From an uncultured Lachnospiraceae bacterium (lineage in GTDB: Bacteria > Bacillota > Clostridia > Lachnospirales > Lachnospiraceae): a stretch of 19,667 nt of DNA. Below the pieces are notes generated by a model. That model was not told the DNA's origin, did not search any database, and saw nothing but the letters and a program-made list of their open reading frames with translations. The stretch lies in assembly GCA_910579495.1 (NCBI GenBank), contig CAJTVD010000073.1, forward strand, positions 1 to 19,667, in the 5' to 3' direction. The position numbers and the translations under genes were made by a program. Positions 1 through 5,742 of the stretch are shown here, piece after piece. The number at the start of each line of letters is the position of its first letter. Position 1 is the stretch's first letter.

Positions 1-87
1 ATATAAAAATTATAAATCAACAGCTCAAAAAACGGAAAGAAAAAATAGAGAAACAAAAAATTACAATTTTAGTTAAGTGTCCTGATT

Positions 88-348
88 ATGCCTATATGGG
101 ATGTAATTGTTCAATTCTATTTTGAAGATTTCTCGTTTATAAAGGTAATTAGATTTTTAATGATATCAATTATTTTTTCGCTGACGGCCCTTGTTATTGT
201 AAGATTCTTTAACAAAGCATTATACCTTTATGAAGAAAATTTTTACATAAAAAATAATATTGCAATAATTGAAAATTTGATATATTTAAATGAATATATA
301 ATTCATGAAAAGGAAGAAAAAAATATTAACAAAAAAAGGCGAAGGTGA
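88..348 (+). CDS. Possible small membrane protein, unrecognised
   Basis: An 86-codon ORF with one strongly hydrophobic stretch (about residues 17-40, ending ALVIVRFF) followed by a charged, Lys/Arg-rich tail, as in a single-pass small membrane protein with a cytoplasmic C-terminus. I do not recognise a family. The start is the first ATG after an in-frame TAG at 70-72, but no Shine-Dalgarno sequence precedes it. The DNA is very AT-rich, unlike everything to its right, so it may be acquired DNA or a decayed gene. Its last 44 bases overlap a second short ORF in another frame (305-421). It could be a chance ORF in AT-rich sequence. Confidence 0.35.
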   Translation: MPIWDVIVQFYFEDFSFIKVIRFLMISIIFSLTALVIVRFFNKALYLYEENFYIKNNIAIIENLIYLNEYIIHEKEEKNINKKRRR

Positions 349-421
349 GGATAGTTATTCCATTAGTTCTTTTGTGGAAGATTTTATGTCTTCCCATACT
401 TCAAATTTTCTGTTATATTAA
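305..421 (+). CDS. Short ORF overlapping the preceding one, possible gene tail
   Basis: A 38-codon ORF starting MKRKKKILTKKGEGEDSYSI and ending SNFLLY. Its composition is protein-like (basic start, acidic/serine-rich middle, hydrophobic end). It opens directly after an in-frame TAA at 299-301 and has no ribosome binding site. It could be the true C-terminus of the 88-348 gene displaced by a frameshift, a separate small ORF, or chance. No function can be assigned. Confidence 0.2.
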   Translation: MKRKKKILTKKGEGEDSYSISSFVEDFMSSHTSNFLLY

Positions 422-449
422 ATTCAGTGAAAGACGATTTTTGCACTTT

Positions 450-1490
450 TCAGGTTTCCTGCCTGTTGGTACAGGAAGCTTTGATGCTCAACGCTTCCTG
501 TGTTTCCCTTTGTAAAATCATAGCTGCAGACTGCTTGGTAACAGCATATCCAGTCTTTGGCCCCACACCAAGTGCATTCCATATCTTCCATCCGATACCA
601 TGTGTTCCATCATTTTCATCCATAAGATACCGAGCAATAAAAACATTGCCCAGCCGACTATGTATTTCTTTATTTGTGCAAATATTCCATAGCAGGTTTC
701 CAGGGCCGCCAAATGCTTCTGCTGCATGCCATCTTGCTTCAATCGGCACACCGTTGATGCCGCACATCATGCCAGCAATATCCATGGCGTTTTCCTCCGT
801 TACATGGCCAAGCACATCCATAATCACATTTTCAAGTGCCATATGCCCATCATAGGCCAGGGCAGATACGATACGTTCCAGGAGTTCTTTGTAAGACATG
901 CCAGGTGCTGTATTGCCAGTGATGACAATAGCGTCACGCAGCACAGAATGCCAGCTATCAGGCAAAGCATGGAACTGTGAACCCAAACCATATATAGTGT
1001 CTGCCTCATAGCCCACTATAAGGATCCATTCCATTTCGTTTTCTAACCGCAGCAGTGCCGGAAAACCAGCATCCAAAAAGCTTTTCATCGTGGAAAGCAC
1101 CTCTTCTTGTGCGCTTGCGCCGTCAAAGCGCAGATAGGAAAATCCTGCAAACCGCGCCAGTTCATTGACAAAACTCTCATCCCACCGCCAGCCGTTGGAA
1201 AATCCCGGCAAGGAATGGGGTTCCACGGTGTCATCCCACGGATAATCGAAACCAAAAGCCAGTGTCGATGCTGTCAAAAGACAGTGGTAGATAGACTCCT
1301 GATGGCGTTCCAGCAGACGGTCGCCGCAGGAGCTGCAATGGATGCAATAACGGCGGTTTCTCCCACACCAATATGGCGTCTCTTCCGTATATCCGCGTAC
1401 AATGACCAACGCAGACGCAAGTGCCGCAGTAAAGCTGTCCGATTCCGCACCTACCGGAAAGGGTACCTGATGTTCTAAGATTTTTTTCAT
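450..1490 (-). CDS. Unrecognised 346-residue protein with a Cys cluster
   Basis: Start chosen at the ATG at 1490 (protein starts MKKILEHQVPFPVGAESD). An ATG at 1535 with AGGG five bases upstream is a realistic alternative, and the frame stays open to a GTG at 1583. Visible features are four cysteines at residues 42, 49, 52 and 55 (CIHCSSCG), possibly a metal site; a Trp/Pro-rich middle; and a segment EWILIVGYEADTIYGLGS. That segment recalls the strand after the catalytic His in C39/BtrH-like papain folds, but I see no convincing Cys-His catalytic pair. No signal peptide or membrane segment is evident, so it is probably cytoplasmic. It lies downstream of the GNAT gene on the same strand with a gap of about 220 bp, so co-transcription is possible. 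Function unknown. Confidence 0.65.
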   Translation of the reverse strand: MKKILEHQVPFPVGAESDSFTAALASALVIVRGYTEETPYWCGRNRRYCIHCSSCGDRLLERHQESIYHCLLTASTLAFGFDYPWDDTVEPHSLPGFSNGWRWDESFVNELARFAGFSYLRFDGASAQEEVLSTMKSFLDAGFPALLRLENEMEWILIVGYEADTIYGLGSQFHALPDSWHSVLRDAIVITGNTAPGMSYKELLERIVSALAYDGHMALENVIMDVLGHVTEENAMDIAGMMCGINGVPIEARWHAAEAFGGPGNLLWNICTNKEIHSRLGNVFIARYLMDENDGTHGIGWKIWNALGVGPKTGYAVTKQSAAMILQRETQEALSIKASCTNRQET

Positions 1491-1713
1491 ATCCCTATGA
1501 CCATAGCCTTTCCCTGTTCCGTGTTCGCGAAACATGTTCCCTGACCACTGAATCTGTAAAGGCTTCCTTTCTTTGCTTTGCACCAGCCCGTTAAAAGTTT
1601 TATAGCTTTTTTGGCCAACGGTTGGCAGGGATCATGCCGCTGTGAAGCCTTTGCCCCTGGAGGGCGGCAGACATGAGATCGTCTCCAGCCAACACCGTGT
1701 CCGGTATCCGGCT

Positions 1714-2154
1714 TTAGAGATCCAGCCGCATGATACACTCTTCATTCTCCACTTCCCCGGTATCATAGAACCCAACCTTCTCATACACATGCCATGCACG
1801 CCCGTTCTCCCGGCTACAGTCCAAAATCATAAAATCGTATTTACCGCTCTCTCTGGCCAGATGTATGATCTGCCGCAGCGCTTCCGTACCATAACCCTTA
1901 CCTATGTTTTCTTCCGCAACCAGGATCCTCCAGATTACCAGACACCGTTCCTCCAGATCCTCGTCCAGCATCATGAAACCTACAAGTTTGTCCTCCTCAT
2001 AGATGGCAAATGGATACACATCACCTGCCTGGCGGAAAAGCCATGCCTGGGCCAGGGAATAGACATTCGCTGCCACGAAAGTCTCTCCCTCTGGCCTCTT
2101 CATCTGAACGATCTGATCAAAATTATCCTCCGTGATTGCCCTGAACTGAATCAT
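1714..2154 (-). CDS. GNAT-family N-acetyltransferase
   Basis: A 146-residue, full-length single-domain GNAT enzyme, which transfers an acetyl group from acetyl-CoA to an amine. The N-terminal MIQFRAITEDNF and the acetyl-CoA-binding motif A ENIGKGYGTEA (about residues 82-92), followed by a RAWHVYEKVGF motif B (about 118-128), are characteristic. The opening resembles the polyamine acetyltransferase group (SpeG/BltD/PaiA-like), but the substrate cannot be fixed from sequence. The start is supported by AAGGGGGAT eight bases upstream. Probably cytoplasmic. The bases just upstream (2178-2255) read as the tail of another protein, so this gene may once have been second in an operon. Confidence 0.88.
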   Translation of the reverse strand: MIQFRAITEDNFDQIVQMKRPEGETFVAANVYSLAQAWLFRQAGDVYPFAIYEEDKLVGFMMLDEDLEERCLVIWRILVAEENIGKGYGTEALRQIIHLARESGKYDFMILDCSRENGRAWHVYEKVGFYDTGEVENEECIMRLDL

Positions 2155-2177
2155 TGTAATATCCCCCTTCTTTAAAG

Positions 2178-2496
2178 TTAAATCAGCTTTTCAAAGACAG
2201 CCCCATCCGCCAAATTGAACAAATAACTTTCCCTGGCATTATGGCCGTCATTCACCCTATGTATAGGCCACTTTTACAGCCTGGATCTTTTCTGACATTC
2301 TTGATCTTTTTTCCACGGCCTTTGGGCTTTTTCGGGGTCAATCCGCAAGTCTATGCCTAATTGGGAGACAATATATGCCTAACAAAATCGTTTTCCTCCC
2401 TTTCTCCCCAAGCATACCATCGTGCCCGGTCTTCCGTGTAAACAATGCCTGGTTCCTATCTGCAACTGAAATAAACTTTGCCCCCTGCCTTGCCAT
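2178..2496 (-). pseudogene. Probable gene remnants between the GNAT and 256-residue genes
   Basis: This gap has no intact gene, but short - strand stretches read like protein. A 52-codon ORF runs from an ATG at 2496 (MARQGAKFISVADRNQ). Another frame continues with GIVYTEDRARWYAWGEREEN and stops at 2357-2359. The last stretch (2178-2255) ends ESYLFNLADGAVFEKLI just before the GNAT gene. Jumps between frames with protein-like composition suggest a frameshifted and partly deleted gene. The parent family is not recognised. The alternative is plain intergenic DNA with coding-like composition. Confidence 0.3.
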
Positions 2497-2503
2497 TTTT
2501 TAA

Positions 2504-3274
2504 TCAAAGAATATAATCGGTGATGCAATCATACCAATGAACATAGGTGATGCCATTTACAGTAAGCCTATCGTTCTCCGGCAACTGTTCGCTCCACTTT
2601 TTCTGATAGCCTTCGGCCGCCCAATCGTCACGATTGAATCTGCGCCACAGAATCGTCCTTCCGTCTTTGTCCAGGAACTGCTCCGAAACCACGCCACAGT
2701 TATAAGTTCCAATAACCATCACGCACACTGTATCATAGCTCCTGCCACCAATAGCAACAGTGTATCTTCCAACGATATCCAGGAGAAAATCCTTTTTCGC
2801 GCTTGTGACAGTTGCTCCAACTCTCTTAATATCACCTTTTATTTCCAGATGAGTTTCATTGCCACAATTGTCTTCGCCAAATCCCCAGTTAAGCATAAAT
2901 TCATTGCCATCAAGGAAGGTAATATAGCTGCGGGCATCCCCATCATCTCTGAAAGCTGCCAGATAACGGCAATGTGTATCTGTAAGCTGTGCGACGAAAG
3001 TGCGGTTTGCCACTTCGCTTTTATCCGAGTATGATGCTTCTCTTGCCGTAAGCTCTACGCCTTCAATACCGTGGACCTTGGCCCTGCCTGTGACTTGCAT
3101 ATCATATATATGGATATATTTGCGGGACGGGATATCATACATACCCCAAGATATTTTTTCACCAAGCTTGGGAACCAAAAACCATCCCATGAGCTCTTCC
3201 CACTTTACAGAAAAGGGAGCCCCGGGGCTTATTTCAATTTTGTATTCGGGAATAAATTCGGGTAACTTTTTCAT
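2504..3274 (-). CDS. Unrecognised 256-residue protein
   Basis: Complete ORF with a strong start: AAAGGAG eight bases before the ATG. The protein is rich in aromatic and charged residues, and I see no signal peptide or membrane segment, so it is likely cytoplasmic. Recognisable stretches are WGMYDIPSRKYIHIYDMQVTG, which looks like alternating beta strands, and a closing GITYVHWYDCITDYIL. There is no catalytic motif I can name. The composition suggests a beta-rich globular or binding protein. It is monocistronic or first in a transcript, with its own promoter at 3314-3342. The HxlR gene lies upstream on the same strand, 139 bp away. Confidence 0.7.
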   Translation of the reverse strand: MKKLPEFIPEYKIEISPGAPFSVKWEELMGWFLVPKLGEKISWGMYDIPSRKYIHIYDMQVTGRAKVHGIEGVELTAREASYSDKSEVANRTFVAQLTDTHCRYLAAFRDDGDARSYITFLDGNEFMLNWGFGEDNCGNETHLEIKGDIKRVGATVTSAKKDFLLDIVGRYTVAIGGRSYDTVCVMVIGTYNCGVVSEQFLDKDGRTILWRRFNRDDWAAEGYQKKWSEQLPENDRLTVNGITYVHWYDCITDYIL

Positions 3275-3313
3275 ATGGTTTTCTCCTTTGATACATCAGA
3301 AATTTTGTTTTAC

Positions 3314-3342
3314 TGTATACATCCTTCTTTTTACTGTCCCAA
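3314..3342 (-). promoter_or_regulatory. Sigma-A-type promoter for the 256-residue protein
   Basis: Read on the - strand: -35 TTGGGA (3337-3342), a 17-base spacer, and -10 TATACA (3314-3319), about 40 bases before the ATG. The 9-mer ACAGTAAAA occurs twice with a 21-base period (3329-3337 and 3308-3316), one copy touching each box, so a regulator could bind both on one face of the helix. Confidence 0.55.
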
Positions 3343-3413
3343 TGGGAATATCCAGTTATCATAAATACAACCATCCCTGCCATTTTGAATGATAAAATTC
3401 CGACAGGCATACT

Positions 3414-3734
3414 TTAGCTATTTTTCTTTTGGTATTCTGTTCCCCATGAAAACATCGCGTCCAAAACAGGTTTCAGGCTAAAGCCTGTTTCAGTAAGGGT
3501 ATATTCTACCCGTGGCGGTACTTCTGGATAAATTTTGCGGGTAAGCAGCCCATTTTCTTCCATTGAGCGTAAATTGGCAGTCAATACTTTTTGCGAAATG
3601 TTTCCAACAGATTTTTTTAACTCCCCAAAACGCTTTGTGCCTTCCAGCAGGTCACGGATAATCAGAACTTTCCAGCGGTCACTGATAAGCATCAAAGTGG
3701 TTTCTACAGGACAGGCAGGTAAAATTTTTTCCAT
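3414..3734 (-). CDS. HxlR-family winged-helix regulator
   Basis: A 106-residue protein covering the whole HxlR domain: CPVETTLMLISDRWKVLIIRDLLEGTKRFGELKK, the recognition region ISQKVLTANLRSMEENGLLTR (about residues 46-66), and the wing VPPRVEYTLTETG. The conserved N-terminal Cys (residue 8, in CPVE) is the residue used for redox or electrophile sensing in HxlR members such as YodB and HypR, so thiol-stress sensing is a reasonable inference. The start is set at the ATG with GGGGGAT seven bases upstream; the frame stays open to a TTG at 3785 but that has no support. It is transcribed away from the macrodomain/sirtuin operon and probably controls it and itself through the palindrome at 3785-3802. 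Confidence 0.9.
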   Translation of the reverse strand: MEKILPACPVETTLMLISDRWKVLIIRDLLEGTKRFGELKKSVGNISQKVLTANLRSMEENGLLTRKIYPEVPPRVEYTLTETGFSLKPVLDAMFSWGTEYQKKNS

Positions 3735-3784
3735 CAGAATCCCCCATTTCTTCACAATAGTTTCCTTTGGGTAACTACGGCACA

Positions 3785-3802
3785 ATAAAGTTCCTACTTT
3801 AT
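3785..3802. promoter_or_regulatory. Palindromic operator candidate for the HxlR regulator
   Basis: Perfect inverted repeat ATAAAGT-TCCT-ACTTTAT in the divergent intergenic region, ending 21 bases before the -10 box of the + operon. It therefore lies where the -35 element is expected. HxlR dimers bind such dyads, and occupancy here would block polymerase. Assignment is by position and symmetry only. Confidence 0.5.
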
Positions 3803-3829
3803 ATTTTCTCCCTACGGATATATTATAAT
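3801..3829 (+). promoter_or_regulatory. Promoter of the macrodomain/sirtuin operon
   Basis: A perfect -10 TATAAT (3824-3829) sits 65 bases before the first start codon of the operon. The 17-base-spaced -35 position (about 3801-3806, ATATTT) is poor and abuts the palindrome, which fits a regulated promoter. Confidence 0.5.
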
Positions 3830-3894
3830 CTTGCCAGCGGGAAAAAACAAGCCGCAGGCAAAACCCAAAAAAGAAAAACAGGAGGAACGGAACT

Positions 3895-3975
3895 ATGAAA
3901 ATCGCGGTTATTTGTGCAAATGGTAAAGCAGAATATTTTTTGTCACTGATAAATAATGCCCCTTACAGGCAATAG
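3895..3975 (+). pseudogene. Truncated NAD(P)-binding oxidoreductase remnant (26 codons)
   Basis: The ORF starts with an excellent ribosome binding site (AGGAGG, nine bases before the ATG) and reads MKIAVICANGKA, then EYFLSLINNAPYRQ and a stop. The first dozen residues match the beta1-Gly-loop start of NAD(P)H-binding SDR/NmrA-type proteins (MKIAVIGANGxxG), which commonly sit next to HxlR regulators. The sequence then breaks off, as if an internal deletion removed the rest. Translation would end 13 bases before the macrodomain ATG, so the stump may now serve as a leader. It could instead be a genuine small peptide. Confidence 0.5.
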
Positions 3976-3988
3976 AAAGGAGAACGCT

Positions 3989-4762
3989 ATGACACAGGCA
4001 GAAAGGCTTAGTTTTCTGATAAAATATCTCATAAGCGAAGATAACGGGCTAACATCATTCCATATTCCTGTGGAGGAAAATGAAAGGAAACGGCTGTTAC
4101 GCTCCCTTATGAATATCCGCCCGCCAAAACCAGTTACAAAGGAGTTTTTGGACATACAGGACGAATATTTACAAGAGGAAAAAATAGAAAAAGGCATTAT
4201 CTCTTTAGCAGATATCCCCTCAATGGAATCCGGGATTTATTTATGGCAGGGCGATATTACACGTTTATCTGTAGACGCTATTGTAAACGCTGCTAATAGT
4301 GCTATGTTAGGCTGTTTTGTTCCCTGTCATGGGTGTATTGATAACGCCATCCATTCTGCTGCCGGTATAGGGCTCCGCCTGGAATGTTCCCGTATCATGG
4401 AAAAGCAGAAAATAAAAGAACCTACTGGAAAATCCAAAATAACAAAAGCCTATAATCTCCCCTGCCGCTACGTTCTCCATACTGTCGGCCCGGTTATCTA
4501 CGGAAAAGTTACAAAAGAAGATCGCGGCTTGCTATCAGAGTGTTACCGCTCCTGTTTGGAACTTGCTGCAGAATATCAGTTAAAAAGCATTGCTTTTTGT
4601 TGCATTTCTACAGGGGAGTTCCATTTCCCAAATGAAGCCGCCGCCGAAATAGCGATCCAGACGGTAAAAGATTATCAGAAAAGTAACCCAGGTGATTTGG
4701 AGGTGGTCTTTAATGTTTTCAAAGATTGCGATTACGAAATCTACAAACAGTTATTGGGATAA
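3989..4762 (+). CDS. Zinc-dependent macrodomain protein-ADP-ribose hydrolase
   Basis: A 257-residue protein of the bacterial Zn-macro type, which removes ADP-ribose from modified proteins. After an N-terminal helical extension (about 1-75) comes the macrodomain: QGDITRLSVDAIVNAANSAMLG (87-108), the zinc-site loop CFVPCHGCID (109-118), with further Cys/His nearby, the EPTGKSKITKAYNLP stretch (144-158), HTVGPV (164-169), and the ribose/phosphate loop ISTGEFHFP (206-214). The start is set at the ATG with AAAGGAG about seven bases upstream, not the in-frame ATG at 3956 that lacks one. Its 3' end overlaps the sirtuin gene by 50 bases, so the two are translationally coupled: this is the presumed eraser for the sirtuin writer. 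Probably cytoplasmic. Confidence 0.9.
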   Translation: MTQAERLSFLIKYLISEDNGLTSFHIPVEENERKRLLRSLMNIRPPKPVTKEFLDIQDEYLQEEKIEKGIISLADIPSMESGIYLWQGDITRLSVDAIVNAANSAMLGCFVPCHGCIDNAIHSAAGIGLRLECSRIMEKQKIKEPTGKSKITKAYNLPCRYVLHTVGPVIYGKVTKEDRGLLSECYRSCLELAAEYQLKSIAFCCISTGEFHFPNEAAAEIAIQTVKDYQKSNPGDLEVVFNVFKDCDYEIYKQLLG

Positions 4763-5588
4763 TATCAAAAAAGTGAAAATAAAAATCCAGAATGCAGAGG
4801 CTGTCTTAATAGGTGCCGGGGCAGGGCTGTCCGCCTCTGCCGGGTTTACTTATTCCGGAAAGAGGTTTGAAGATAACTTCCCGGATTTCATAGCAAAATA
4901 TCATTTTAAGGATATGTATTCAGCGGGCTTTTATCCCTACAAAACATTAGAAGAACATTGGGCGTATTGGAGCCGTTACATTTTTATGAACCGTTACCAA
5001 AATGCGCCGAAAAGCGTCTATCATGATTTGTACAATTTGGTACAGGGAAAGGATTATTTTGTTTTAACAACAAATGTAGACCATTGTTTCCAAAAGGCAG
5101 GTTTTGATAAGCACAGGCTATTTTATACCCAGGGCGACTATGGGTTATGGCAATGCGCAAAGCCTTGCCACAATAGAACGTATGATAACGGGCCCATGAT
5201 CAAAAAAATGGTTGCTGAACAAAAGAATATGCGTATTCCGTCCCAATTAGTTCCACATTGCCCGGTCTGCGGTGCGCCTATGTCAATGAATTTACGGGCA
5301 GACAATACCTTTGTTGAAGATAATGGCTGGCATATAGCGGCAGACAGGTATCAAACTTTTGTAAGCCGCCATAAAGACTTGGCTATTGTATATTTGGAAT
5401 TGGGTGTTGGCAGTAATACACCGGGAATTATTAAATATCCCTTTTGGCAAATGGCCTATCATAATCCCAATGCCACTTATATATGTGTCAACCTGCCAGA
5501 AACCTATATCCCAACCGAAATCCAAAAACAGTCTATCGGTATTGCCAATGATATTGGGGAAACTTTGAACCATATAAAAACAGTTTAG
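4713..5588 (+). CDS. Class M sirtuin (SirTM), protein ADP-ribosyltransferase
   Basis: A 291-residue sirtuin-fold enzyme. The NAD-binding loop is GAGAGLSASAGF (34-45). TTNVD (119-123) stands where classic sirtuins have TQNID. The four zinc-ribbon cysteines are at 148, 152, 183 and 186, and GVGSNTPGIIKYPFW (231-245) closes the pocket. The position of the deacetylase catalytic His is Gln140 (in YTQGDYG), the hallmark of SirTM proteins. Those act as ADP-ribosyltransferases, described in staphylococci and streptococci as modifying a lipoylated GcvH-like carrier, with the partner macrodomain reversing it. The start is fixed by GGAGGTG seven bases upstream, inside the macrodomain gene. No GcvH-L or lipoate ligase gene is visible nearby, so the target here is unknown. 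Confidence 0.9.
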   Translation: MFSKIAITKSTNSYWDNIKKVKIKIQNAEAVLIGAGAGLSASAGFTYSGKRFEDNFPDFIAKYHFKDMYSAGFYPYKTLEEHWAYWSRYIFMNRYQNAPKSVYHDLYNLVQGKDYFVLTTNVDHCFQKAGFDKHRLFYTQGDYGLWQCAKPCHNRTYDNGPMIKKMVAEQKNMRIPSQLVPHCPVCGAPMSMNLRADNTFVEDNGWHIAADRYQTFVSRHKDLAIVYLELGVGSNTPGIIKYPFWQMAYHNPNATYICVNLPETYIPTEIQKQSIGIANDIGETLNHIKTV

Positions 5589-5647
5589 CAGGACAAACAG
5601 TTGCTTCCTTAATTTTATAGGGGTATTGCACAAGGTACATCGTTTTG

Positions 5648-5690
5648 CTAAAAAATGGCGGCAGTCCTTTTCATAAAAAGAAACTGCCGC
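5648..5690 (-). terminator. Rho-independent terminator of polC
   Basis: On the - strand, GCGGCAGT pairs perfectly with ACTGCCGC (5658-5690), extended by an inner CTTTT/AAAAG pairing, and is followed by CATTTTTT. It lies between the convergent sirtuin and polC genes. The + strand side lacks a good T-run, so it mainly serves the polC transcript, though the stem could slow + strand read-through. Confidence 0.85.
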
Positions 5691-5742
5691 ACTTAAAACT
5701 GTCAACAGCTCTATGGCAGTTCCAAGGTTTCATACAAATATC

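Noticed and set aside
1606..1628. GCCAACGGTTGGC inverted repeat next to TTTTTT, as a terminator for the GNAT gene
   Set aside because: The T-run precedes the stem on the + strand; on the - strand, where the genes lie, the stem is followed by A residues, so the orientation is wrong.
5589..5742. Bidirectional terminator serving the sirtuin operon equally
   Set aside because: The T-run is only on the polC side; on the + strand the stem is followed by ACTTAAAACT, so I assign it to polC only.
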